Source of the DNA: PMP191F sp047602185
GTDB taxonomy: Bacteria > Bacteroidota > Bacteroidia > Chitinophagales > Chitinophagaceae
Assembly: GCA_047602185.1 (NCBI GenBank)
Contig: JASGHY010000001.1
Span: 5,518,001-5,582,000 of the forward strand
Direction: 5' to 3'
DNA: 64,000 nucleotides
The notes beneath the pieces were generated by a model. That model had not been told where the DNA came from. It did no database searches and worked only from the letters and a program-made list of their open reading frames with translations. A program made the translations under genes and the position numbers. This document shows, one piece after another, positions 15,104-24,066 of this stretch; within the stretch, counting starts at the first letter, position 1; each line of letters opens with the position of its first letter.

Positions 15104-16465
15104 TTATTTTGTTTTTAGCTCGCCTGCCTGTGCCATACGGTAAATGGTAGATTTACCGATGTCAAGTTTTTTAGCTACCAGCAATACATCTTTATCGTAT
15201 TTATCCAGGTAATATTGAATAATCTGTGTTTCGTACTCTTTCAGTGTCCGTTCCTTACCAATCAGATCATTAATAGAGGCAGAGATATTGATGTTGATGT
15301 TCTCAGGTTGTATTGTTTCGCCATCAGCCAGTACGCAGGCGAGTTCCATCACCGATTTCATTTCACGTACGTTGCCCGGAAATGCGTACTGTAACAGCTT
15401 TTGCTGGGCTTCGGTGGAGAGTACTTTTTTGGAGTTGTTGTTCTCTTTGCAGAACTGGTCCATAAAGTGCTTTGCGAGTACCAGGATGTCGTTGCCTCTT
15501 TCGCGTAAAGGAGGCAATTGAATAGGTAAGCCGATAAGCCTGTAGTACAGGTCTTCACGGAAACGTTTTTCCTGTACTTCTTCCAGCAGGTTGCGATGGG
15601 TGGCTACAATGATGCGTACATTAATAGGTACTACTTCATTGCCACCTACACGGGTAATTTCACGTTCCTGCAATACACGCAGCAGTTTTGCCTGCAGGTT
15701 AATATCCAGTTCACCAATTTCATCAAGGAACAGGGTTCCCTGGTGGGCTTCTTCAAACTTGCCGATGCGGCGTGTTACGGCACCGGTAAAGGCTCCTTTT
15801 TCGTGCCCGAACAGTTCGCTCTCGATCAGCTCGCGGGGAATGGCTGCTACGTTTACGGCAACAAAGGGCTTTTTATGTTTGTCGGAGTTATAGTGAATGG
15901 CTTTGGCCACCATTTCTTTACCAGTACCGGTTTCGCCGGTAATGGAAACGGTGATATTGGTCTTGGTTGCCTTTTCGGCCATTGCAAATACTTTGTTGAT
16001 AGCATCGCTTTTGCCGATCAGGAACTTCGAGAAGTCGTATTTTTTACCGACCTGCTCCTTCAGTTGTTCTACTTCCTTGCGCAGGCCGTCAATTTCTTTC
16101 AGGCGAAGCAGGGAGTTCCAGAGCAGATCCTTGGTATCCTCATTTTTTACCATGTAGTCGAAGGCTCCGTTCTTGAGCAATCCTACTGCCGTGCGTACAT
16201 CTTCCTGTCCGGAAATGATGATAACACGAATGGCGGGGTCTACTTCTTTGATCTTTTTAAGTACTTCGCTACCGTCCATGTCGGGCATGGAGTAGTCCAG
16301 CGTAACTACGTCGGGTTGTTCGTGCAGGTTGTTGAAGAATTCACGGGAACTTTCAAACCGCCTTACTTCGTAGTCGGGGTTGAGGGTAAGATAATGCTGT
16401 AGCATAGAGCCATACCAGACATCATCTTCCAAGATGAAAATTTTAAGGGTATTAAGGTTTTTCAT
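15104..16465 (-). CDS. Sigma-54-dependent response regulator (NtrC type)
   Basis: A 453-residue protein started at the ATG at 16465 (MKNLNTLKIFILEDD); an in-frame codon further upstream adds a tail with no family match. The receiver domain has the acidic pair EDD and phospho-acceptor Asp57 (VVTLDYSMPDMDG). The central AAA+ domain has Walker A GETGTGKE, the sigma-54 contact loop KGAFTGA, Walker B LFLDEIGEL and FPGNVREM. The C-terminus is a Fis-type helix-turn-helix (VAKKLDIGKSTIYRM). It activates sigma-54 promoters by ATP hydrolysis once phosphorylated. It leads an operon with the hybrid kinase (44 nt downstream) and an SRPBCC gene. Targets are not visible here. Confidence 0.9.
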   Translation of the reverse strand: MKNLNTLKIFILEDDVWYGSMLQHYLTLNPDYEVRRFESSREFFNNLHEQPDVVTLDYSMPDMDGSEVLKKIKEVDPAIRVIIISGQEDVRTAVGLLKNGAFDYMVKNEDTKDLLWNSLLRLKEIDGLRKEVEQLKEQVGKKYDFSKFLIGKSDAINKVFAMAEKATKTNITVSITGETGTGKEMVAKAIHYNSDKHKKPFVAVNVAAIPRELIESELFGHEKGAFTGAVTRRIGKFEEAHQGTLFLDEIGELDINLQAKLLRVLQEREITRVGGNEVVPINVRIIVATHRNLLEEVQEKRFREDLYYRLIGLPIQLPPLRERGNDILVLAKHFMDQFCKENNNSKKVLSTEAQQKLLQYAFPGNVREMKSVMELACVLADGETIQPENININISASINDLIGKERTLKEYETQIIQYYLDKYDKDVLLVAKKLDIGKSTIYRMAQAGELKTK

Positions 16466-16682
16466 TTGAATAGGCACTTGCTTTGTATAACGACAATTCG
16501 TGCTATTTATTCCCAAATAAAGAATTTTTCCCCCGCATTTGCTCAAATGACTTTGAAGTGCGGAAGGTATTCTTTACAGGTTATAGATAAATACGCTTAT
16601 CGAAAAGGGAGTTTACTGTGGCAAATTAAGATAATTTCCTTCACAAACAGGCAGTTACCTATACGCAAAACTTATTGAATGT

Positions 16683-17441
16683 TTAGCCAAGATGCTGTTG
16701 CAACACCTGTTTTACCTGTTCGCGATAGGCGCGGGAAATAGGGATTTTTTGGCCGTTTTGGAGCATCAGCTGTCCTCCATCTTCTTTGAGAAAGCTTTTT
16801 ACCACGTGCAGGTTCACCAGGTGCGACTGGTGGGTGCGCACAAATGCGTGAGATTTTAAGAGCAGGGCAAATTCTTTCAGGGTTTTGGATACCAGCAGGG
16901 TTTCGCCATCGGTCATCAATACTTTGGTATAGTTGTCGGACGCTTCGCAACGGATGATACTGCCCACCGGCACATACCGTATTTCCTGTTGCATGGGCAG
17001 CGCGATTTTCTGTTGCTCTTTGCGGCTGGTATGCAGGTATTGTAACAGGTTGTCGAGGTTATTGTCTTTTTGTTTGCTGCTGATCCTTTCTCTTGCCTTA
17101 TTGAGGGCGATCCGTAGTTCTTCTATTCTTACCGGCTTCAGGAGGTAATCGAGTGCTGAAAATTTAATGGCCTGGATACCGAACTGGTCATAGGCTGTAA
17201 TGAAAATGATCTCGAAAGGAAGGTCTGGCATTTGCTTCAACAGGTCAAAACCGGTTTCGCCATGCATCTGGATATCCAGCAATAGCAGGTGGGGCTGGTA
17301 TTGGGTAATGGCTTCCTGCGCATGTGCTACAGTAGTGGCGGTTGCAGCTACCTGCAACCACGGAAAGTGGCCTGCAATAATGTATTGCAGGTTGTCAATA
17401 TTGTTTTGCTCATCGTCTACTATAACGCAGCGGATATTCAT
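16683..17441 (-). CDS. LytTR-type response regulator
   Basis: A 252-residue two-domain protein. The receiver domain holds the acidic pair VDDE and phospho-acceptor Asp56 (LLLLDIQMHGETG), the conserved Thr (FITAYD) and Lys (LLKPV). The C-terminal half is a LytTR DNA-binding domain: IIRCEASDNYTKVLM, then AFVRTHQSHLVNLHVVKSF and IPISRAYREQ. LytTR regulators bind direct repeats upstream of target genes. It sits 5 nt behind the LytS-type kinase gene, its clear partner. The pair closes an operon that begins with a TlpA-like protein. Confidence 0.9.
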   Translation of the reverse strand: MNIRCVIVDDEQNNIDNLQYIIAGHFPWLQVAATATTVAHAQEAITQYQPHLLLLDIQMHGETGFDLLKQMPDLPFEIIFITAYDQFGIQAIKFSALDYLLKPVRIEELRIALNKARERISSKQKDNNLDNLLQYLHTSRKEQQKIALPMQQEIRYVPVGSIIRCEASDNYTKVLMTDGETLLVSKTLKEFALLLKSHAFVRTHQSHLVNLHVVKSFLKEDGGQLMLQNGQKIPISRAYREQVKQVLQQHLG

Positions 17442-17446
17442 ATTTA

Positions 17447-19195
17447 CTAGGATAGCCAGTTTTTCAAAGTGATGGTAACAATGGTTCCCGGATCAGCATG
17501 TTCAATAGTTAAGGAAACTGTTGCTGTGCCATAAATTTCGTTGAGCAGTTCTATTCTTTTCTGCGACAGTTTCAGTCCTAGTCCCGGCTGGTAATTGTCC
17601 GGTGAAAATCCTTTGCCATTATCCTGTACCTGCATTTTGAGCGACTGCTGATCAGCTTCAATATTAATGATTATTCTTCCTTCGCCCTGCATGCCCGATA
17701 CGCCATGCTTTACGGCATTCTCTGCAAAAGGCTGCAACAGCATTACCGGTATTTCTGTATTGGCAATATTGACAGCTTTGGTGTTGATGGAATATTGAAA
17801 AGGAAAACGTAGTTGTTCCATCTGCAGGTAGTTATCCAGCATGTCCAGTTCGTCTTCCAGGCTTACCAGTTCATCCTCACTGGTGTTAAGAATGGTGCGG
17901 GTAATGCCGGCAAAGCGTGCCAGGTAATCGCCTGCAGCATCCACATCTTTTTTGTGTACCAGGCCCTGTATGGAACTCAGGGCATTGAACAGGAAATGCG
18001 GGTTTAACTGGCTGCGTACTGATTGCAACTGCACCTGTTTTAATTCCTTTTGTTGTTGTGCTTTTTGCAGTCTCCTGCGATTGTACACATAGTACCATGC
18101 AAAAAGGATAGCTATAATACCAACGATCGCTAAAAGGTAAGGAAGCAATTGCCGTAAACTGATGGTTTTGTCGAGTACTGCAGGTTGGTACACGGTGAAG
18201 GGCAGGTGCAGCAGGTAGTCTTTATAAAAGTCTGCTTTTTCATCATAGCCACGGCGGCAGATAATGATCTCATAAGAGCCGGGCTCAGAAAAATGTTTGT
18301 TTTCAATATAGTACCAGTTCTCTTCCATCCACCAGTCAAGCACTGTGGTATCCTTTTTACCATTTTTATCGGCAATAAGGGCGATGTACAGTGGTTGTGC
18401 CGGATGTTTTTCAAACTCTATAGTGATGCGTTCAACGCTATCTTTTATCATCCGCAGATCAAGAGGCAGGTTAGTGTTTTCATCAAACTTTGATACATAG
18501 CCGGCGCTTTTGGGTTTGTACCTGAGGTTAAAGTATTCTTTGGGCCTGGACAGGCTCACCTGTTTAATAACGGGTTTGAAGAAAGACTTCCAGTCAACAA
18601 TAATACCGTCCCGGATAGAGTAGTTCTTTGTATTGACTACTTCTACCAGGATCTGTTTGCCGGGATAGTGATAGGTGCCGAGATCGGCATAAGGTTTTGG
18701 TGATTTATATTTCAGCTCCAGGTGTACGGGTTGCCAGGGAACCAGTTCAATGCTATCGTTGAGCACTACGTGGTATTTGTAATCACGGTAGTTATTGGCG
18801 CTGATACCTAAAGCAAAGAAGCTGGCGGCAGAAGTGTCGCCAGCGTTATAGGTTGAGAAGCTCTGTGTATATGATCCTGTTTCACCGGCCCATGCATCCC
18901 CGCCTTTATGTGCCAGCTCTACACCCATGATGACCGGTGTTTTGGGCTTTATTTCATAGGGCTGTCCCGGAAGCGGATCTTTATTGCCAAGCAGGCGGAA
19001 TATTTCGTCAAAATGGGCAATGTCTGTAGTGTACATTGCGTTTTGCCGTAAAAAGCCATGAGGGTCTACCTGGGATAATACAAACCATACCTGCCTTTTT
19101 CCTGCACCATGTGCCAGCCTTTCTTCTACCGTTTGTGCATAGGCAGCGTTGATGGTGAAGGCAACCAATAAAAGCAGGGTTATTATTTTTTTCAT
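17447..19195 (-). CDS. LytS/YehU-type sensor histidine kinase with large periplasmic domain
   Basis: A 582-residue protein: signal peptide (1-20, ending AAYAQ), a periplasmic domain of about 325 residues with no family I recognise, one membrane helix (350-371, LLPYLLAIVGIIAILFAWYY), a short coil, a His_kinase domain (PF06580 type) with NPHFLFN and His400, then the ATPase with ENAVKHG (about 492) and DNGKGF (about 525). It autophosphorylates on His and passes phosphate to the LytTR regulator 5 nt downstream. The TlpA-like gene lies 15 nt upstream, so the periplasmic domain may sense a redox or envelope state; that is inference. Confidence 0.88.
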   Translation of the reverse strand: MKKIITLLLLVAFTINAAYAQTVEERLAHGAGKRQVWFVLSQVDPHGFLRQNAMYTTDIAHFDEIFRLLGNKDPLPGQPYEIKPKTPVIMGVELAHKGGDAWAGETGSYTQSFSTYNAGDTSAASFFALGISANNYRDYKYHVVLNDSIELVPWQPVHLELKYKSPKPYADLGTYHYPGKQILVEVVNTKNYSIRDGIIVDWKSFFKPVIKQVSLSRPKEYFNLRYKPKSAGYVSKFDENTNLPLDLRMIKDSVERITIEFEKHPAQPLYIALIADKNGKKDTTVLDWWMEENWYYIENKHFSEPGSYEIIICRRGYDEKADFYKDYLLHLPFTVYQPAVLDKTISLRQLLPYLLAIVGIIAILFAWYYVYNRRRLQKAQQQKELKQVQLQSVRSQLNPHFLFNALSSIQGLVHKKDVDAAGDYLARFAGITRTILNTSEDELVSLEDELDMLDNYLQMEQLRFPFQYSINTKAVNIANTEIPVMLLQPFAENAVKHGVSGMQGEGRIIINIEADQQSLKMQVQDNGKGFSPDNYQPGLGLKLSQKRIELLNEIYGTATVSLTIEHADPGTIVTITLKNWLS

Positions 19196-19210
19196 GCTGC
19201 GTGTGCCGGG

Positions 19211-20680
19211 TTATTGAGATAGGAGTGCCAGTTTTTCATAAACATTGGTAAAATTGCCATCACCGTACATGCGCGGTGCATTGGAAGGGTAAGCAACAAT
19301 GCCTTGTTTGTCGATCAATGTATGATGGGGATAGCTGGCTACATTAAAGTATTTTTCAAAAAAGGATAATTGATTACGGGTTAATAAAAAGTGTTTTCCT
19401 TTCAACTGATATTTTGCAATAGTTTCCTTCCATTCCGGCTCATCCATATAGACACCGAAGAAAATGAAATCTACTTTTTTTTGTTTTAATGTATCAATCA
19501 ATGCATTGTAACGCCCTAATTCCCTCATGCAGGGCGGGCAGTTGGTAAACCAGAAATCAATGTACACCACCTTGTCTTTTGTTCCTTCAAAAAACTGTAA
19601 CAATTCCTTTTTTAATGCTGCCGGTCCGTCAAACTCATTCATCATTTGAGTGAGTGTGGTGAGGGCTGCCGGTTTTTCCTGGGTAACCATGGGTGCATAA
19701 TCAGGCGCATACCTGTACAGGGTGTCAAGATATTGGCGGGCTACTGCTTTCCAGAGCTCGTCGTTTACATTCAGGCGTTCTTTGAAAAAGCGGGCCAGCA
19801 CAATCTGCTTGCCTACTCCATCGGGCAGTGTAAGTAATCTTTCCAGGTATAAAGGAAATGAATAGGTTTTTCCATTTGCGAGCGTTACTTCGCCACGGTG
19901 GCGATATCCTTTGTAGATATTGGATGTGATTTCATAAGCGCCTGACAGGTGTTTGAGGAATGTATTGTAGCAAGCAAAGGGAACGGCCGCTGTATTATTA
20001 ACGGCAAGTGAATGTATAAAATCAAAGTAGGGGTCAGTATCGCAAAAGGTAGTGTCCATTTTACCAATGTAAGGGTAAAGAGAGAGGTCTGAACCGGCAC
20101 CATAATCAATGGAAGTCTGCAGCCATTGCCGGGTGAGCGCATCATGGTCAATGCTATCTTTTGCATAAATAAGTAATTGGTCCCGGTTTTTTTCCCATTG
20201 TTTCATGCGTAGCTGTTTGTAGTCATGGTTTGTGTACTGCCTGGCTACCATAAATGGATTTGAGTTTTCGTTCAGTAAGGTTTGCAACCAGTAATTTGAG
20301 TGCCAGAACAACCTGTTAGTTTTTGCGTATTTGCCCTTTGTTGAAAGATGCGGGAAATAATTGTACGTATCCATATTCTTTGCATAAAAAGAAACCCAGG
20401 TACTATCATTATATGCTACCAGTAAGGGAATTGGTTTGTCGTTGTATGATACGGTCACTTCCATATCGTAGGGTAAAGAACAGGCGAAGCTGAAATGACC
20501 TTTGTCATTTACCCGTACCTGGTCTTTTGAAGTACCCAGCGGACCGGTAACAGAAAGCGTGACGTAGATGGCATGCTTTGCAGGATCAAAATCAGGGATA
20601 TCGCCGTTGATCGTTCCGGCAGTTGCGGGTGAACAATGGAACAATGTTATTAGAACGAGCAGCAGGGGTATTTTTTGCAT
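19211..20680 (-). CDS. TlpA-like thioredoxin-fold protein with N-terminal extension
   Basis: A 489-residue exported protein (signal MQKIPLLLVLITLFHCSPAT; the Cys may be a lipid anchor). Residues of about 25-110 look like the beta-sandwich extension common in Bacteroidota TlpA proteins. A helical middle follows. From about residue 365 comes the thioredoxin domain with VVYIDFWFTNCPPC, redox pair Cys381/Cys384, and a cis-Pro region (VASYPHHTLID). It should act as a periplasmic disulfide reductase or thiol exchange protein. As first gene of an operon with a LytS kinase and a LytTR regulator it may modulate the kinase or be its output. Confidence 0.85.
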   Translation of the reverse strand: MQKIPLLLVLITLFHCSPATAGTINGDIPDFDPAKHAIYVTLSVTGPLGTSKDQVRVNDKGHFSFACSLPYDMEVTVSYNDKPIPLLVAYNDSTWVSFYAKNMDTYNYFPHLSTKGKYAKTNRLFWHSNYWLQTLLNENSNPFMVARQYTNHDYKQLRMKQWEKNRDQLLIYAKDSIDHDALTRQWLQTSIDYGAGSDLSLYPYIGKMDTTFCDTDPYFDFIHSLAVNNTAAVPFACYNTFLKHLSGAYEITSNIYKGYRHRGEVTLANGKTYSFPLYLERLLTLPDGVGKQIVLARFFKERLNVNDELWKAVARQYLDTLYRYAPDYAPMVTQEKPAALTTLTQMMNEFDGPAALKKELLQFFEGTKDKVVYIDFWFTNCPPCMRELGRYNALIDTLKQKKVDFIFFGVYMDEPEWKETIAKYQLKGKHFLLTRNQLSFFEKYFNVASYPHHTLIDKQGIVAYPSNAPRMYGDGNFTNVYEKLALLSQ

Positions 20681-20811
20681 GATGAATTGTATTTACTGCG
20701 TAAGCTGCTGAATAAAATAACGTGGGTCAACCTGTTATGAGCATCCTGTTACGGGATATGAGTAAGCTGTATCACCGGGTGAGTATGCTGTTGTTACTAC
20801 TTGTGATTTCT

Positions 20812-20819
20812 TACCTTTG
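20812..20819 (+). promoter_or_regulatory. Promoter -7 element before the helicase-nuclease gene
   Basis: TACCTTTG matches the Bacteroidota -7 consensus TAnnTTTG. TTG at 20791-20793 stands 18 nt before it as a -33 element. Only 5 nt separate it from the ATG at 20825, so the transcript would have almost no leader. Confidence 0.6.
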
Positions 20820-20824
20820 AAACC

Positions 20825-23800
20825 ATGAGTATTAACAGGGAGCAACTGAACCGGCAGTTCAAACAGGAATACCAACGGTTGAACGAACAGCAGCAAAAGG
20901 CGGTAGATACACTGGAGGGACCTGTAATGGTAATTGCCGGGCCGGGTACCGGTAAAACACAGATCCTCGCCAGCCGTATTGGTAAAATTCTACTGGACAC
21001 AGATACGCTTCCCAATAGTATTCTCTGCCTAACCTATACTGATGCAGGTGTAGTGGCCATGCGTAAAAGGCTGCTTGGTTTTATTGGCCCCGATGCCTAC
21101 AAGGTGAACATCTATACTTTCCACGCTTTTTGTAACGACATTATACAGGAGAACCTGTCGCTGTTTGAAAAAACGGCGCTGGACCCTATTTCAGATCTTG
21201 AAAGGATTGAGCTGTTCAAAGAGCTGATCGATAGTTTTCCTAAAAATCATTTGCTGAAGCGCTACCGTGGCGATGTATATTTTGAGATCAATAACCTGCA
21301 GTCGCTGTTCAGTACCATGAAGCGGGAGGGTTGGTCGCCCGGCTATTTGTTGCAGAAGATCGATGAATACCTGGAGCGTATTAAAGACGACGCTGCATTT
21401 AAATACCAGACCAGTCGTGCAGGTAAATGGGAAAAAGGAGCTTATAAACCGGCTTATCACGAAGAAGTGGAGCGGATGGAAAAGCTGAAGGCTGCTGTAA
21501 ATGAATTTGATCGTTACCAGCAACTGATGCGTGCCCGTGACCGGTACGATTTTGACGATATGATCAACTGGGTGATCAGGGCATTTGAGGAAAATACCAA
21601 CCTGCTTGCCCGCTACCAGGAACGGTTTCTGTATGTACTGGTTGATGAATACCAGGATACCAGCGGTACGCAAAACAGGCTGGTGGAGTTGCTGATCAGT
21701 TACTGGGATAAGCCCAACGTGTTTGTGGTGGGTGATGATGACCAGAGTATTTACCGTTTCCAGGGTGCGAACGTGGAAAACATGCTCACGTTTGCCAATA
21801 ATTACCAGCATGACCTGATGACCGTGGTGCTTACCAGCAACTACCGCTCTACACAACCCATACTGGATATTTCAAAAGCACTGATAGACCGCAATAGCGA
21901 GAGACTGGTGAAGCAGATTGAAGGGTTATCGAAAAACCTGCGGTCCAGTAACTGTAATCTCAGTCATTTAACACATGAGCCGTTAATACATGAGTATGAA
22001 ACGCCGCGGCAGGAAATGACAGGTATTACCCTACAGGTGCAGCGATTGCTGGAGCAGGGCGTGCCGGCAGGTAAGATTGGCATCATTTATAAAGAGAATA
22101 AATACGGTGAGGAACTGGCGCAGTATTTTAAACTGCGTAACCTGCCTGTGTATAGTAAACGCAGCATGAACCTGCTGCATGTGCCGCTGGCACAAAAGAT
22201 AATACTGGTATTGCGTTACCTGGCAGCGGAGCATGATATACCCAATGGTGGTGGTGAAATGCTGTTTGAAATATTGCATTTTGATTGGTTTGGCATTCCG
22301 CCAATGGAAATAGCCAGGCTGAGCATTGAAGTGGCTGACAGGCAGTTCAACAATAACAATAAAACTTCTCTGCGACAATTACTGTATGAGAAGATCACGA
22401 GACCGCCTGCTAATCTTTTTGACCAGGGCGTTCATCCCGGCCTGCAAAAAGCGGGTAAGGCATTGGAAAAGCTGATGGCTGATACTGTGAATGTGACCCT
22501 GCAACAGCTTTTTGAAAACATTATCCGTGAAGCAGGTGTGCTGAGCTTTGTGATGAAAAGCCCGGAACGCATCTGGTTTATGCAGGTGATCACTGCACTG
22601 TTTGATTTTGTGAAAGAAGAAACACACCGTAACCCGCTGCTGAACCTTGCCCAACTGGTTAATATTATTGACCTAATGGAAAAAGAAGGGCTGACGCTAC
22701 CCTTAACACAGGTAGCGGGCAGCGATAAAGGCGTGAACCTGCTTACTGCACATGGCTCTAAAGGATTGGAATTTTTGTATGTGTTCTTTGCCGGTTGTAA
22801 TGCTGCTTCCTGGGAGAAGAAACGTAAGCCGGGTGGGGGCTATAAATTGCCCGATACTGTTTTTTCGAGCAACGCGGAAGGCTCGAATGAGGAGGAGCTG
22901 CGTCGCCTGTTTTATGTAGCGCTTACGCGTGCAGAGCAGCACCTGTTTATTTCCTATAGCCAGTTTAAGAATGATGGTAAATCATTGCTGGAGCCTTCTA
23001 TGTTTATTGCAGAGATACGGGATCAATACCCATTGCCGGTTGAAAAAATAGTGCTGGAAGATACGGTGCAGGCCGATTTCCAGGCGCTGGCATTTGAAGA
23101 AGGCGCTGCCCCTGAAATAAGTCGTATTGAGGAAGAGTTTGTAAGCCGTTTGTTGGACAAGTTTGTAATGAATGTAACGGCACTGAACAATTACCTGAGG
23201 TGTCCGCTGGAGTTTTACTTTAAAAACCTGGTAAGGATTCCCTCACCTAAAAACGAGGCTACAGAGTTTGGCTCGGCAGTACACTTTGCGCTGGAAAGAT
23301 TATTCCGCCGCATGCAGGATAATAATAACCAGTTTGCTTCGAAGGAAGTATTTATTGACGACTTTAACTGGTATATGCATCGTCATCGTGAGAGCTTTAC
23401 CCGTGAACAATTTGCCCGCAGGCTGGAATACGGTCACGAGGTGCTGAGCAATTATTATGACACCTACATTTATTCCTTTAATAAAATTGTTGCTATTGAG
23501 CGCAGTATAAAACAGGTGGTAAATGATGTGCCGCTGAAAGGTAAGCTGGACAAACTGGAGTTTGATGGGAAGGCAGTGAATGTAGTGGATTACAAAACCG
23601 GTGATCCTGATAAAGCGAAAGAAAAACTGAGAGGCCCTTCTGAAAAAGATCCCAATGGTGGGGATTACTGGCGACAGGCTGTATTTTATAAAATACTGGT
23701 CGATCATCACGAACGGGGCTGGCAGGTGATCAGTACGGAGTTTGATTTTATTGAGCCGGATAAGAAGAAGGCCTACCGGCGCGAAAAAATAGTGATTACC

Positions 23801-23977
23801 CCTGCTGATATTACCACCGTGAACCAGCAGATAGCTAATGTATGGCAAAAGATACAGGCGCATGATTTTTATACCGGCTGTGGTAAGGAGGATTGCCACT
23901 GGTGCCGGTTTGTGAAAACCAACAACATGGCTGTAGCCCTTCATAGCCTGCAGGAAGAAGATGAAGTGCAGGATTAA
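20825..23977 (+). CDS. UvrD/PcrA-type helicase with C-terminal iron-sulfur RecB-like nuclease domain
   Basis: A 1050-residue protein. Superfamily 1A helicase motifs in order: AGPGTGKT (Walker A, about 38-45), LVDEYQDTSGTQ, GDDDQSIYRFQGA, LTSNYRST, LTAHGSKGLEF and RRLFYVALTRA. After about residue 790 comes a PD-(D/E)XK nuclease (PDDEXK_1 type): FGSAVHFALE, then KGKLDKLEF and VVDYKTGDP with the metal-binding Asp and Lys. Cys793 and a late Cys1019/Cys1024/Cys1027 cluster (CGKEDCHWC) match the split four-Cys iron-sulfur staple of AddB and Cas4 nucleases. It should unwind and cut DNA ends in recombination or repair. No addA-like partner lies next to it. Confidence 0.88.
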   Translation: MSINREQLNRQFKQEYQRLNEQQQKAVDTLEGPVMVIAGPGTGKTQILASRIGKILLDTDTLPNSILCLTYTDAGVVAMRKRLLGFIGPDAYKVNIYTFHAFCNDIIQENLSLFEKTALDPISDLERIELFKELIDSFPKNHLLKRYRGDVYFEINNLQSLFSTMKREGWSPGYLLQKIDEYLERIKDDAAFKYQTSRAGKWEKGAYKPAYHEEVERMEKLKAAVNEFDRYQQLMRARDRYDFDDMINWVIRAFEENTNLLARYQERFLYVLVDEYQDTSGTQNRLVELLISYWDKPNVFVVGDDDQSIYRFQGANVENMLTFANNYQHDLMTVVLTSNYRSTQPILDISKALIDRNSERLVKQIEGLSKNLRSSNCNLSHLTHEPLIHEYETPRQEMTGITLQVQRLLEQGVPAGKIGIIYKENKYGEELAQYFKLRNLPVYSKRSMNLLHVPLAQKIILVLRYLAAEHDIPNGGGEMLFEILHFDWFGIPPMEIARLSIEVADRQFNNNNKTSLRQLLYEKITRPPANLFDQGVHPGLQKAGKALEKLMADTVNVTLQQLFENIIREAGVLSFVMKSPERIWFMQVITALFDFVKEETHRNPLLNLAQLVNIIDLMEKEGLTLPLTQVAGSDKGVNLLTAHGSKGLEFLYVFFAGCNAASWEKKRKPGGGYKLPDTVFSSNAEGSNEEELRRLFYVALTRAEQHLFISYSQFKNDGKSLLEPSMFIAEIRDQYPLPVEKIVLEDTVQADFQALAFEEGAAPEISRIEEEFVSRLLDKFVMNVTALNNYLRCPLEFYFKNLVRIPSPKNEATEFGSAVHFALERLFRRMQDNNNQFASKEVFIDDFNWYMHRHRESFTREQFARRLEYGHEVLSNYYDTYIYSFNKIVAIERSIKQVVNDVPLKGKLDKLEFDGKAVNVVDYKTGDPDKAKEKLRGPSEKDPNGGDYWRQAVFYKILVDHHERGWQVISTEFDFIEPDKKKAYRREKIVITPADITTVNQQIANVWQKIQAHDFYTGCGKEDCHWCRFVKTNNMAVALHSLQEEDEVQD

Positions 23978-24033
23978 CAGGATTTTGATACATTATTAAG
24001 AAGCTCTTTACCCCGCAAACAAAATAAACCCAT

Positions 24034-24041
24034 TAAGTTTG
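24034..24041 (+). promoter_or_regulatory. Possible -7 element before the Ig-like lipoprotein gene
   Basis: TAAGTTTG fits TAnnTTTG, 25 nt before the ATG at 24067. No clear TTG lies at the proper distance, so this is weaker than the helicase and recR sites. Confidence 0.4.
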
Positions 24042-24066
24042 CAACCTCCTTAGGGAGTTTATAACA

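Noticed and set aside
15596..16402. A 268-codon open frame opposite the sigma-54 regulator
   Set aside because: Shadow of a well-supported gene; no family pattern, no promoter or RBS.
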